Numbered from the stretch's first letter, positions 36,073 to 44,961 are shown. The stretch: DNA of 64,000 nt from Pseudomonas khavaziana (GCF_019145205.1 NZ_JAHSTT010000005.1:1-64000); one strand, 5' to 3'. Notes: a model not told the origin generated them from the letters alone. A program made the numbers and translations.

Positions 36073-36969
36073 GTGAAAGCCCGATCCGATGAGCTACAGA
36101 TTTTCGTCAGCGTGATTGAGTGCGGTTCGATTTCCGCCGCGGCGGAGCAGGTCGGACAGACCCCTTCGGCAGTCAGTCGCACCTTGTCGCGCCTGGAGGC
36201 CAAGCTCGACACCACCTTGATCAACCGCACCACCCGGCGCATGGACCTGACCGAGGAAGGCAAGTATTTCTTCGAGCAGGCCAAGGTGATCCTGGCACAG
36301 ATGGATGAACTGGAAGAGCGCCTGTCGTCGCGCCAGAAAAAACCGGCCGGCCGCCTGCGTATCAACGCCGCCGTGCCGTTCATGCTGCACGGGATCGTGC
36401 CGTACATCGCCGAATTCCGCAGCCTCTACCCGGATATCCAGCTGGAGCTCAACAGCGATGACCTGATCATCGACCTGCTCGAGCAAAGCACCGACATCGC
36501 CATTCGCATCGGCGCCCTGGCCGATTCGACCCTGCATGCGCGTTTCCTGGGTTCGACCCCGCTGCATATCCTTGCCAGCCCCGACTATCTCAAGCGGTAC
36601 GGCACGCCGACGACGGTCGCCGAGTTGGCCGGTCACACACTGCTTGGCTTCACCCACACCGAAACCCTCAACCACTGGCCGCTGCGCCATGTGGACGGTG
36701 ATCGCTGGCTGATCCAGCCCAGCGTCAGCGCCTCCAGTGGCGAAACGGTGCGGCAATTAGCGCTGGAGGGGCAGGGCATTTGCTGCCTGTCGAACTTCAT
36801 GACTATCGACGACATCGACACCGGGCGCCTGGTGCCGATGCTGGAGGCGTTCAACAGCGGCTATCGCCAGCCCATCCACGCGGTGTTCTACCGCAACTCG
36901 CAATTGGCGTTGCGCATCCAGTGTTTCCTCGATTTTATTCAGGCCAAACTGGCGCGGTATGCCCGCTGA
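36073..36969 (+). CDS. LysR-family regulator
   Basis: This is a 298-aa LysR-type regulator. It has a GTG start with GAGGAG 5 nt upstream, HTH segment ELQIFVSVIECGSISAAAEQ then SAVSRTLSRLEAKLDTTLIN, and an effector domain of the DsdC/AaeR-like group (FTHTETLNHWPLRH). It lies 50 bp after the TSUP gene and 100 bp before an epimerase-like gene, all on one strand. The target is unknown. Confidence 0.87.
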   Translation: MKARSDELQIFVSVIECGSISAAAEQVGQTPSAVSRTLSRLEAKLDTTLINRTTRRMDLTEEGKYFFEQAKVILAQMDELEERLSSRQKKPAGRLRINAAVPFMLHGIVPYIAEFRSLYPDIQLELNSDDLIIDLLEQSTDIAIRIGALADSTLHARFLGSTPLHILASPDYLKRYGTPTTVAELAGHTLLGFTHTETLNHWPLRHVDGDRWLIQPSVSASSGETVRQLALEGQGICCLSNFMTIDDIDTGRLVPMLEAFNSGYRQPIHAVFYRNSQLALRIQCFLDFIQAKLARYAR

Positions 36970-37072
36970 TTCGTGACCTGCACGCAAGAGTGAATTGGGC
37001 GATACGGGCTTATTCGGCTGGGAAGGGTGCTTGATACTGGCCCCATCACTTACCCAGTCAGGAGCAATCTCC

Positions 37073-37966
37073 ATGAACGTATTCGTTACCGGCGCCGCAG
37101 GGTTTATCGGCGGTTCCATCGCCACCGGTCTGGTCAAGGCCGGCTACCACGTCATCGGCCTGGTGCGCAGCGTCGAGCAAGCTGCCGAGATGACCGCACT
37201 GGGTGTCACCCCGGTGATCGGCACCCTTGACGACGCCGCCGTGTTGACCGAACAGGCGCACAAGGCCGATGCAGTGATCAATGCCGCCAGCAGCGACCAT
37301 CGCGCCGCCGTGGAAATCCTGCTGGCCGCGTTGAAAGGCTCGAACAAGCCGTTCCTGCACACCAGCGGTTCGAGCATTGTCGGCGATGCGTCGGGCGGCA
37401 AGGCCAGCGATGTCATCTACTTCGAAGACAACCTGCCGGAGCCGACCGTCGACAAGGCCGCGCGAGTGGCGATCGACAACCTGATCCTCGCGGCCGCCAA
37501 CGACGGGGTCAATTCGGCGGTGATCTGCAACACCCTGATCTACGGCCACAGCCTGGGCGTGAAGCGTGACAGCGTGCAATTGCCGCGCTTGCTCAAGCAG
37601 GCGCGCAAAAGTGGTGTGGTGCGCCATGTGGGCCCGGGGCAGAACATCTGGTCCAACGTGCATATCGAAGACGTGGTGGCCCTGTACCAGCTGGCGCTGA
37701 CCAAAAACGTGCCCGGCACGTTCTATTTTGTGGAGAGCGGCGAAGCAGCGTTTATCGACATGACCAAGGCCATTGCCCAAGCACTGAACCTGAGTGAGCC
37801 GCAGGATTGGCCATTGGCCGAGGCTGAGGCCGAATGGGGTTATGAAATGGCCAACTACGGGCTGGGTTCCAACAGCCGGGTGCGTGGCAAGCATGCCCGT
37901 GAGTTGCTGGGCTGGGTGCCCAAGCGTACGTCGGTGGTGGAGTGGATTCGCGACGAGATGGTCTGA
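37073..37966 (+). CDS. NAD-dependent epimerase/dehydratase-family protein
   Basis: The 297-aa extended short-chain dehydrogenase starts with the Rossmann motif VTGAAGFIGGSIATGL. It has LHTSGSSIVGD (about 99) at the catalytic serine position. The YxxxK motif of classical members is not clear (a DKAARVAIDNLI segment takes its place), so it may be an atypical NAD(P)-binding reductase. Start ATG 37073 has AGGAG upstream. The substrate is unknown. Confidence 0.82.
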   Translation: MNVFVTGAAGFIGGSIATGLVKAGYHVIGLVRSVEQAAEMTALGVTPVIGTLDDAAVLTEQAHKADAVINAASSDHRAAVEILLAALKGSNKPFLHTSGSSIVGDASGGKASDVIYFEDNLPEPTVDKAARVAIDNLILAAANDGVNSAVICNTLIYGHSLGVKRDSVQLPRLLKQARKSGVVRHVGPGQNIWSNVHIEDVVALYQLALTKNVPGTFYFVESGEAAFIDMTKAIAQALNLSEPQDWPLAEAEAEWGYEMANYGLGSNSRVRGKHARELLGWVPKRTSVVEWIRDEMV

Positions 37967-37987
37967 TTCGCTTGAGGCCTGGGTGTA

Positions 37988-38073
37988 GCTATCGGGAGCA
38001 AGCCCCCTCCCACATTTGACCGATTTCCAACTTTGGAATGCATTCAAGTGTGGGAGGGGGCTTGCTCCCGATT
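37988..38073. repeat. Pair of G-rich REPs in the reverse (tail-out) arrangement
   Basis: The first REP reads ATCGGGAGCAAGCCCCCTCCCAC (37991-38013) and the second GTGGGAGGGGGCTTGCTCCCGAT (38050-38072). In normal REPINs these halves come in the opposite order. The 36 bp between them are not REPIN spacer. Confidence 0.85.
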
Positions 38074-38159
38074 GGGGCCACTCAGTTCTGGAGGCTAGCC
38101 CCACCCGCCGCAATTCCGTACCATTCCCCGCCTTATCTCCCGCAACTCCTTGGTACTCC

Positions 38160-39605
38160 ATGAAATTCACCCGTCTGCGCGCCGATGCCCTGGCCGGCCT
38201 CACCACGTCTTTCGCGCTGCTGCCAGAATGCATCGCCTTTGCCCTGGTGGCGCACCTCAACCCGCTGATGGGGCTCTACGGCGCCTTTATCATCTGCACC
38301 CTGACTGCGTTGTTCGGCGGTCGCCCGGGCATGGTCTCGGGCGCGGCCGGTTCGATGGCGGTGGTGATCGTCGCGCTGGTGGTGCAACACGGGGTGGAGT
38401 ATCTGCTGGCGACGGTGCTGCTGGGCGGGCTGATCATGGTCGCGTTCGGCCTGCTGCGCCTGGGCAAGCTGGTACGCATGGTGCCGCACTCGGTGATGCT
38501 CGGTTTCGTCAACGGCCTGGCGATCATCATTGCGCTGGCTCAACTCGAGCATTTCAAGAGCGGCGAACACTGGCTCAGTGGCACGCCGTTGTATGTGATG
38601 ACCGGCCTGGTGGTGGTGACCATGGCGATTGTCTACCTGCTGCCGCGCTTGACCCGTGCCGTGCCCCCCGCGCTGGTGGCGATCCTGGGGGTTGGCCTGG
38701 CGGTCTACCTGCTTGGCCTGCCGACCCGCACCTTGGGCGATATGGCGCATATCGCCGGTGGCTTGCCAACCTTCGCCCTGCCGCAGATCCCCTGGACCCT
38801 GGAAACCCTCGGCATCATCGCGCCCTACGCGTTCCTGATGGCGATGGTCGGCCTGTTGGAAACCCTGCTGACCCTCAACCTCACCGATGAAATCACCGAG
38901 ACCCGTGGCTACCCCGACCGCGAAAGCGTGGCCCTGGGCGCAGCGAACATGGTTTCGGGCCTGTTCGGTGGCATGGGTGGTTGCGCGATGATCGGGCAAA
39001 CCGTGATCAACCTCAGCTCCGGCGGGCGCGGGCGTTTCTCCGGGGTATTTGCCGGGGTAATGATCCTGTTGTTCATTCTGTTTCTGTCACCGCTGATCGA
39101 GCGAATTCCGCTGGCGGCGCTGGTGGGCGTGATGTTCGTGGTGTCGCAGCAGACCTTCGCCTGGGCGTCGCTGCGGGTGATCAACAAGGTGCCGCTCAAT
39201 GACGTGCTGGTGATCATGACGGTGACGATCATCACGGTGTTTACCGACCTGGCCACCGCGGTGTTGTGCGGTATCGTCATCGCGGCGCTGAACTTCGCCT
39301 GGCAGCAGGCGCGGGAGCTGTACGCGGATGAACACCTGGAGGCTGACGGCAGCAAGCTTTACCGCCTGCATGGCACCTTGTTCTTTGCCTCGACCACGCC
39401 GTTCCTGAATCAATTCGACCCGGCCAACGACCCGGCCCAGGTCACGCTGGATTGCCGTCACCTGAGCTTTGTCGACTATTCGGCGATTGCCGCGCTGATG
39501 ACCCTGCGTGAACGCTACTCCAAGGCCGGCAAGCACCTGCGGGTACTGCATTTATCCGAGCGCTGCAAGAAGCTGCTCAAGCGTGCGAAGGTTCACCACG
39601 ACTGA
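38160..39605 (+). CDS. SulP-family anion transporter with STAS domain
   Basis: This 481-aa SulP permease of the SLC26 type (sulfate, bicarbonate or other anion) has about 10-14 membrane segments starting DALAGLTTSFALLPECIAFA, with ITETRGYPDRESVALGAANM in the middle. The short C-terminal STAS domain (VTLDCRHLSFVDYSAIAALM) follows from about residue 420. The frame is open from 38016 through a REP; ATG 38160 gives the usual start. The transported ion cannot be told. Confidence 0.87.
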   Translation: MKFTRLRADALAGLTTSFALLPECIAFALVAHLNPLMGLYGAFIICTLTALFGGRPGMVSGAAGSMAVVIVALVVQHGVEYLLATVLLGGLIMVAFGLLRLGKLVRMVPHSVMLGFVNGLAIIIALAQLEHFKSGEHWLSGTPLYVMTGLVVVTMAIVYLLPRLTRAVPPALVAILGVGLAVYLLGLPTRTLGDMAHIAGGLPTFALPQIPWTLETLGIIAPYAFLMAMVGLLETLLTLNLTDEITETRGYPDRESVALGAANMVSGLFGGMGGCAMIGQTVINLSSGGRGRFSGVFAGVMILLFILFLSPLIERIPLAALVGVMFVVSQQTFAWASLRVINKVPLNDVLVIMTVTIITVFTDLATAVLCGIVIAALNFAWQQARELYADEHLEADGSKLYRLHGTLFFASTTPFLNQFDPANDPAQVTLDCRHLSFVDYSAIAALMTLRERYSKAGKHLRVLHLSERCKKLLKRAKVHHD

Positions 39606-39615
39606 ACACCTGCCG

Positions 39616-39731
39616 CTGTAGGAGCGAGCTTGCTCGCGAAAATCGCCAACGATGACGCGGCCCTGCTGACTCTACGCGGCGTTCTCGAGTTTTTCGCGAG
39701 CAAGAACTAGGCGTCCCCCTCGCTCCTACAG
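39616..39731. repeat. REPIN, GTAGGAGCGAGC family, one arm with a 14-bp insertion
   Basis: The left arm is normal (CTGTAGGAGCGAGCTTGCTCGCG). The right arm reads CGCGAGCAAG, then AACTAGGCGTCCCC, then CTCGCTCCTACAG. The extra 14 bp lie at the hairpin tip. It sits between the convergent SulP and LprI-like genes. Confidence 0.88.
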
Positions 39732-39746
39732 GTGACAGGGTAGTTA

Positions 39747-40127
39747 TTAGGGCCCGACCAGGTCTTCGAGCTCCTGGGCGCGGTTCTGGGTCATGTCCAG
39801 CACGCAGCCGGAACCGTTGACCTGATCAATAGTGCCGCCGGTGGCACTGCCGGCAAAGGCGCAATTGGCGTCGCGGTACTTGATCCACAGGCGCTGCACA
39901 TCTTGCAGTTGCTGCTTGCGCGCGCCGTCCTGGGCGGCGATAGCGGTCTTGTAGGCACGGTTCAGGCGTTCGTCCTGCACCTTGGTTTGCTTGGCGTTGC
40001 AGTTGACCATGTCCACCGTGGTGTTGGCGCTGTCCATGCATTTCTTCAATGCGGCATTGTCAGCGGCAAATGCGCTGCCGCATAGGGACAGAAGCAGGGC
40101 GCTGGCGGCGATTGTGGTGCGAATCAT
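39747..40127 (-). CDS. LprI-like secreted protein (DUF1311)
   Basis: The 126-aa product has a signal peptide (MIRTTIAASALLLSLCGSAFA, cleavage near residue 21) and a DUF1311/LprI domain with four cysteines (CMDS, VNCNAKQT, NCAF, GCVLDM) and the motif LQDVQRLWIKYRDANCAF. Mycobacterial LprI inhibits lysozyme; for proteobacterial members this role is only suggested. The longer frame to 40220 lacks a sensible N-terminus. Confidence 0.82.
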   Translation of the reverse strand: MIRTTIAASALLLSLCGSAFAADNAALKKCMDSANTTVDMVNCNAKQTKVQDERLNRAYKTAIAAQDGARKQQLQDVQRLWIKYRDANCAFAGSATGGTIDQVNGSGCVLDMTQNRAQELEDLVGP

Positions 40128-40280
40128 GAGCGGTTTCCTGAACAGAGTGAGGGCGCATTCTATGACTCGAGGGCGGCGCTTGAGTTTCCGACATCCTCTG
40201 ATCTTCATGTAAGAACACACCCCGAATTTTCATGGGCTGGCGCTGGACATATCCCCAAGCGACAGCGCTTATCTGTGGGC

Positions 40281-40306
40281 GAAAATTACTTTCATAAAAA
40301 TTGAAA
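40281..40306. promoter_or_regulatory. Candidate RpiR operator before the GntP gene
   Basis: Two overlapping dyads, GAAA-ATTAC-TTTC (40281-40293) and TTTCA-TAAAAAT-TGAAA (40290-40306), share the middle half-site, giving GAAA/TTTC/GAAA alternation. RpiR-family regulators commonly bind GAAA...TTTC dyads. It lies about 70 bp before the transporter start, in an AT-rich stretch that should hold the promoter. Confidence 0.5.
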
Positions 40307-40373
40307 ATGCTCTTCGGTAATGATTTATGAGTTTCACAACCAATTCGACGTGACCCTTTCCGAGGAGTACCGC

Positions 40374-41723
40374 ATGGCCGCATCACCGGGCTTCGGGCTA
40401 TTGGCATACGCTGCCATTGCCATCATTGCATTGATCGTGCTGATTGCACGTTACCGACTCAACCCGTTTATTGTCATCACCCTGGTGTCTATCGGCCTGG
40501 CGCTGATGGCCGGCATGCCGGCCGACACCATCATGGGGTCCTATGAGGCGGGCGTGGGTAAAACCCTGGGGCACATCGCTCTGGTGGTGGCGCTGGGCAC
40601 CATGCTCGGCAAGATGATGGCCGAATCCGGTGGCGCCGAGCAGGTGGCGCGCACGCTGATCAACCGCTTCGGTGAGCGCAATGCCCACTGGGCGATGGTG
40701 TGCATTGCGTTCCTGGTGGGGCTGCCGCTGTTTTTCGAGGTCGGGTTTGTGCTGCTGGTGCCGATCGCCTTTACCGTGGCGCGGCGCGTGGGCGTATCGA
40801 TCCTGATGGTCGGCCTGCCGATGGTCGCCGGCCTGTCGGTGGTGCATGCGCTGGTGCCGCCGCACCCGGCGGCGATGATGGCGGTGCTGGCCTACAACGC
40901 TTCGGTCGGCCAGACAGTGCTGTATGCGATTTTGATCGGTATCCCCACGGCGATCATCGCCGGCCCCGTCTATGCCAAGTTCATCGTGCCGCATATCCAC
41001 CTGCCGGCGGAAAACCCGTTGGAGCGCCAGTTCATCGAGCGCGAACCGCGTACCCGCCTGCCCAGCTTCGCGTTGACCATGGGCACCATCCTGTTGCCGG
41101 TGGTGCTGATGATGATCGGTGGTTGGGCTAACGTGATTTCCACCCCAGGCACCGGCTTCAACCAGTTCCTGCTGTTTATCGGCAACTCTGTGATTGCCCT
41201 GCTGGTGGCGACCCTGGTGAGCTTCTGGACCCTGGGCCTGGCCCAGGGCTTCAACCGTGAGTCGATTCTCAAGTTCACCAACGAATGCCTGGCGCCGACG
41301 GCCAGTATCACCTTGCTGGTGGGGGCGGGCGGTGGTTTGAATCGCATTCTGGTGGACGCCGGTGTGACCAATGAAATCCTCGGCCTGGCCCATGCGTTCC
41401 ACTTGTCGCCACTGGTAATGGGCTGGCTGTTCGCCGCCCTGATGCGTATCGCCACCGGCTCGGCCACGGTCGCCATGACCACTGCGTCCGGCGTAGTCGC
41501 TCCCGTCGCCCTGGGCCTGGGTTATCCACACCCCGAATTGCTGGTACTGGCGACCGGCGCGGGTTCGGTGATCTTTTCACACGTTAATGACGGCGGCTTC
41601 TGGCTGATCAAGGAATACTTCAATATGACAGTGATCCAGACTTTCAAGACCTGGACCGTGCTGGAGACCCTGATATCGCTGGTCGCCTTCGGTCTCACCT
41701 ACGGCCTGTCACTGGTTTTATGA
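40374..41723 (+). CDS. GntP-family permease (gluconate/organic acid:proton symporter)
   Basis: The 449-aa protein has twelve or more membrane segments. The GntP hallmarks LGTMLGKMMAESGGAEQVARTL, GLPLFFEVGFVLLVPIAF and VPPHPAAMMAV are present. ATG 40374 has GAGGAG 7 nt upstream. It is followed after 26 bp by the RpiR regulator and then a D-aminoacylase, so the substrate is more likely an N-acyl-D-amino acid or related acid than gluconate. That is inference from context. Confidence 0.88.
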   Translation: MAASPGFGLLAYAAIAIIALIVLIARYRLNPFIVITLVSIGLALMAGMPADTIMGSYEAGVGKTLGHIALVVALGTMLGKMMAESGGAEQVARTLINRFGERNAHWAMVCIAFLVGLPLFFEVGFVLLVPIAFTVARRVGVSILMVGLPMVAGLSVVHALVPPHPAAMMAVLAYNASVGQTVLYAILIGIPTAIIAGPVYAKFIVPHIHLPAENPLERQFIEREPRTRLPSFALTMGTILLPVVLMMIGGWANVISTPGTGFNQFLLFIGNSVIALLVATLVSFWTLGLAQGFNRESILKFTNECLAPTASITLLVGAGGGLNRILVDAGVTNEILGLAHAFHLSPLVMGWLFAALMRIATGSATVAMTTASGVVAPVALGLGYPHPELLVLATGAGSVIFSHVNDGGFWLIKEYFNMTVIQTFKTWTVLETLISLVAFGLTYGLSLVL

Positions 41724-41749
41724 GCCTCATCCTGTAACCCGGAGCCCCC

Positions 41750-42610
41750 ATGGACATCCTTTACCAGATCCGCGCCCGCCAGGACTCTTTCAGCGCCGGC
41801 GAAGGGCGTATCGCCAAGCTGATGCTTGAGGATGTGGGCTTTGCCGCCTCGGCCAGCCTGGAAGCATTGTCCCAGCGGGCCGAGGTCAGTACCGCCACCT
41901 TGTCACGCTTTGCCCGTAGCGTCGGCTGCCGCGACTTGCGCGATTTGCGCCTGCAATTGGCCCAGGCCAGTGGTGTGGGCAGCCGCTTTTTGGACCCTGC
42001 GGGGTTGCCGGAACAATCGGCGTTTCATCGGCAGATCCTCGGCGATATCGAGGCGACGCTGCGTCAGCACCTGTCGGGGTTCAATCAACACAGTTTCGTC
42101 GATGCGGTCAATCTGTTGGGCAAGGCGCGGATGATCCATGCATTCGGCATGGGCGGCCCGTCAAGCCTGTGCAGTGATGAATTGCAGGTACGCCTGGTGC
42201 GGCTGGGCTACTCGATTGCCGCCAGTCATGACCCGGTGATGATGCGGGTCACGGCGGCCACATTGGGACCGGAGCACGCGTTGATCGTCTGCTCCCTCAC
42301 TGGACTGACCCCCGAGCTATTGGAGGTGGTGCAGCTGGCGCGCAGCTACGACGCCCGCATCGTCGCCATCACGCTCGCCGATTCGCCCCTGGCGCAGTTG
42401 GCGGATGTGTTGCTGCCGCTGCAACCGGCGGAAACCAGTTTTATCTACAAGCCCACCGCAGCCCGCTACGGCATGCTGCTGGCCATCGACCTGCTCGCCA
42501 CCGAGCTGGCGCTGGCCCTGCCGGACGATAACCAGGAGCGCCTGCGCCGGATCAAACTGGCCCTCGACGATTACCGCGGCGGCCCTGACAGCCTGCCGCT
42601 TGGAGACTGA
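41750..42610 (+). CDS. MurR/RpiR-family regulator
   Basis: The 286-aa product has an N-terminal HTH of RpiR type (ASASLEALSQRAEVSTATLSRFARSVGC, about 35-62) and a C-terminal SIS sugar/amino-acid-phosphate-binding domain (HAFGMGGPSSLCSDELQVRLVRLG; LIVCSLTGLTPELLEVVQLA). It lies between the transporter and the deacylase, with its stop one base before the deacylase start region, so the three are one operon. It is probably a repressor or activator of the operon. Confidence 0.88.
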   Translation: MDILYQIRARQDSFSAGEGRIAKLMLEDVGFAASASLEALSQRAEVSTATLSRFARSVGCRDLRDLRLQLAQASGVGSRFLDPAGLPEQSAFHRQILGDIEATLRQHLSGFNQHSFVDAVNLLGKARMIHAFGMGGPSSLCSDELQVRLVRLGYSIAASHDPVMMRVTAATLGPEHALIVCSLTGLTPELLEVVQLARSYDARIVAITLADSPLAQLADVLLPLQPAETSFIYKPTAARYGMLLAIDLLATELALALPDDNQERLRRIKLALDDYRGGPDSLPLGD

Positions 42611-42611
42611 T

Positions 42612-44075
42612 ATGAAGTACGACACGCTGATACGCCAGGCGCTGATCATCGATGGCAGCAACACCCCGGGTTATCTTGCTGATGTGGGATTGCGCGGTGG
42701 CCGAATCCAGACGATTGGCGACTTATCCACAGCCAAGGCCGAGCATGTTATCGAGGCACATGGGCGCGTATTGGCACCGGGTTTTATCGACGTGCACACC
42801 CACGATGACACCATGGTGATCCGCCACCCACAGATGCTGCCCAAGCTCAGCCAGGGCGTGACCACGGTGATTGTCGGCAACTGTGGAATCAGTGCCTCGC
42901 CGGTGAGTTTGCGTGGTGCCCCGCCAGACCCGATGAACTTGCTGGGCGGCCGTGAGGCGTTCTGCTATCCGCGGTTCAGCGACTATCGCAACGCAGTGCA
43001 GGACGCCCATCCGGCGGTAAACGTCGCCGCGTTAATCGGCCACACGGCGTTACGCAGCAATCATATGGATGACCTGTACCGTACTGCCTCGCCCGGTGAA
43101 ATCACGGCGATGCGTGTACAGCTGCAAGAGAGCCTGGAAGCCGGTGCCCTGGGCTTATCCACAGGCTTGGCCTACGCCAGTGCGTTCAATGCCGAAACCG
43201 ATGAAGTGTTGCAGCTCACCGAAGAGTTGACGGCCTACGGTGCGGTGTACACCACCCACTTACGCAGCGAATTCGAGCCGGTACTGGAGGCGATGGAGGA
43301 GGCGTTTCTGATCGGTCGTCATGCCAAGGTGCCGGTGATTATTTCCCATCTTAAATGCGCCGGTGCTGGTAATTGGGGGCGTAGTCCGCAGTTGTTGGCG
43401 TCACTGGAAGCCGCGGCGAAAAACCATCCGGTGGGCTGTGATTGCTATCCCTATGCCGCCAGCTCCTCGACCCTGGACCTCAAGCAAGTCACTGACGCGT
43501 TCCGGATCACCATCACCTGGTCGACGCCGCACCCCGAAATGGGTGGGCGTGATTTGCAGGCTATCGCTGCCGAGTGGGGCGTTTCGCTAATGGACGCCGC
43601 GCGTCGCCTGCAACCGGCGGGGGCGGTGTACTACGGGATGGACGAAGACGATGTGCGGCGCATCCTCGCCCATCCGTTGTCGATGGTGGGCTCCGATGGT
43701 TTGCCCGAAGACCCGTTCCCCCACCCGCGTTTGTGGGGCGCATTTCCACGGGTGCTGGGGCACTTCAGCCGCGATGTCGGCTTGTTCCCGTTGCACACGG
43801 CGGTGCACAAGATGACTGGCCTTTCGGCAGCGCGCTTTGGCTTATCCGAGCGTGGCGAAATCCGCGAAGGGTACTGGGCTGACCTGGTGTTGTTCGATCC
43901 GTTGCGGGTGCGTGATGTGGCGGACTTCAAGGCACCGCAGCGCGCAGCAGAGGGGATTGATGGCGTGTGGGTCAACGGCGTACTGAGCTACAGCGATGGG
44001 CAGGCCAACGGCCAGCGGCCAGGACGATTCCTGGCGCGCAGTGGGGATTTGCGTGACGGGTTTTCGTCTCTATAG
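42612..44075 (+). CDS. N-acyl-D-amino-acid deacylase (D-aminoacylase)
   Basis: This amidohydrolase-superfamily enzyme releases D-amino acids from N-acyl forms. The 487-aa product has the metal site GFIDVHTHDD (about 55-64), the cysteine segment VIVGNCGISASP (about 88-99) that bridges metals in D-aminoacylases, TTHLRSE (about 213), IISHLKCAG and the SDGLPEDPFPHPR segment (about 358). ATG 42612 is 1 bp after the regulator's stop. The RpiR plus GntP neighbours fit a cell-wall or D-amino-acid scavenging unit. Confidence 0.9.
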   Translation: MKYDTLIRQALIIDGSNTPGYLADVGLRGGRIQTIGDLSTAKAEHVIEAHGRVLAPGFIDVHTHDDTMVIRHPQMLPKLSQGVTTVIVGNCGISASPVSLRGAPPDPMNLLGGREAFCYPRFSDYRNAVQDAHPAVNVAALIGHTALRSNHMDDLYRTASPGEITAMRVQLQESLEAGALGLSTGLAYASAFNAETDEVLQLTEELTAYGAVYTTHLRSEFEPVLEAMEEAFLIGRHAKVPVIISHLKCAGAGNWGRSPQLLASLEAAAKNHPVGCDCYPYAASSSTLDLKQVTDAFRITITWSTPHPEMGGRDLQAIAAEWGVSLMDAARRLQPAGAVYYGMDEDDVRRILAHPLSMVGSDGLPEDPFPHPRLWGAFPRVLGHFSRDVGLFPLHTAVHKMTGLSAARFGLSERGEIREGYWADLVLFDPLRVRDVADFKAPQRAAEGIDGVWVNGVLSYSDGQANGQRPGRFLARSGDLRDGFSSL

Positions 44076-44104
44076 TGGGCGTTCTCATACACGGAGCGGT
44101 TGCA

Positions 44105-44473
44105 ATGAACTTAGGAAAAGTCACCCCCATCCTGCGGATTTTCGACGAGACCAAGGCGTTGGAGTTCTACGTCGACTTCCTGGGGTTCAAGGTCGATTGG
44201 CAGCATCGGTTCGAGGCGAATTTTCCGTTGTACCTGCAAGTGTCGCTGGGCGAATGCGTGCTGCATTTGTCCGAGCACCATGGCGATGCTTCGCCGGGGT
44301 CGACGGTGCGGATTCAGGCGACAGAAGTGGACGCGTATCAGCAGCAGTTGCTGGCCAAAGATTACCGTTATGCCAAGCCCGGGGTTGAGGAAACGCCTTG
44401 GGGCTCGCGGGAGATGAGCATCAGTGATCCGTTTGGGAATCGGCTGGTGTTTGCCGAGGACAGCGAGGGCTGA
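44105..44473 (+). CDS. Glyoxalase/bleomycin-resistance superfamily protein
   Basis: The 122-aa product has a vicinal-oxygen-chelate fold: VTPILRIFDETKALEFYVDFLGF at the start, LHLSEHHGD in the middle and EMSISDPFGNRLVFAED at the end. The last is the typical VOC C-terminal strand with a metal glutamate. It resembles the bleomycin-binding-like group, but no resistance role can be claimed. It is followed by an intrinsic terminator and lies 30 bp after the deacylase. Confidence 0.82.
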   Translation: MNLGKVTPILRIFDETKALEFYVDFLGFKVDWQHRFEANFPLYLQVSLGECVLHLSEHHGDASPGSTVRIQATEVDAYQQQLLAKDYRYAKPGVEETPWGSREMSISDPFGNRLVFAEDSEG

Positions 44474-44489
44474 TGGGTAAATGGCAGGC

Positions 44490-44524
44490 AATAAAAAACC
44501 GCCTTAGTAGGGCGGTTTTTTATT
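44490..44524. terminator. Intrinsic terminator
   Basis: AATAAAAAACCGCC-TTAGTAG-GGCGGTTTTTTATT is a strong GC stem with A and T runs on both sides, so it can work in both directions. It ends the glyoxalase gene and probably the whole D-aminoacylase operon. Confidence 0.92.
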
Positions 44525-44555
44525 GCAAACCCAGTGAGTGGCTGGGGTTTGCTAT

Positions 44556-44577
44556 CTCAAAGGACGCATTGACCCGC
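44556..44577 (+). repeat. 22-bp direct repeat, copy 1
   Basis: CTCAAAGGACGCATTGACCCGC, identical to copy 2 at 44875-44896. Copy 1 lacks the last bases that would close the GGACGC/GCGTCC hairpin seen in copy 2. Flanking sequences of the two copies are unrelated. Confidence 0.85.
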
Positions 44578-44823
44578 AGGTGGATACTACCGCCGGTCAC
44601 GTCGTCACGCAAGACGGAACGATGGCCGGCATGGATACTTTAGGCATCTTTCTCTTGTCTGAGTTGACTGCAAAAGCTTGCAATGAATCTATCGGACGAT
44701 ACTGGATATTTGACCACTATTGGACACACCTTAGACGGGAATGTTGGTTAGGATCTTCCCCGTTCTGCGTTTGTCGCTTTTGGGTGGGCCGGGTATGCGC
44801 GCGAATTCTGGACCGACCGCCAC

Positions 44824-44868
44824 GGGCTAGTAATCCGTGCCGGATTGATGCGGAAGGACCACTAGCCC
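44824..44868 (+). other. Hairpin between the direct repeats
   Basis: The stem GGGCTAGT/ACTAGCCC encloses a smaller hairpin ATCCG-TGC-CGGAT. It lies just upstream of repeat copy 2 and may be part of the leader RNA of the small gene at 44962. The region 44578-44823 shows no gene with a ribosome-binding site. Confidence 0.45.
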
Positions 44869-44874
44869 GGCCAC

Positions 44875-44896
44875 CTCAAAGGACGCATTGACCCGC
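44875..44896 (+). repeat. 22-bp direct repeat, copy 2
   Basis: Identical to 44556-44577. Here it extends to GGACGC-ATTGACCC-GCGTCC, a perfect 6-bp hairpin (44881-44900, starting at GGACGC). It lies 65 bp before the 32-codon gene. Confidence 0.85.
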
Positions 44897-44961
44897 GTCC
44901 AAAGGCTCACGTGTTCCGGTAAGTGCGCTGGAGGTAAGGCCCAACTCAAGGAGGGCCGAGT

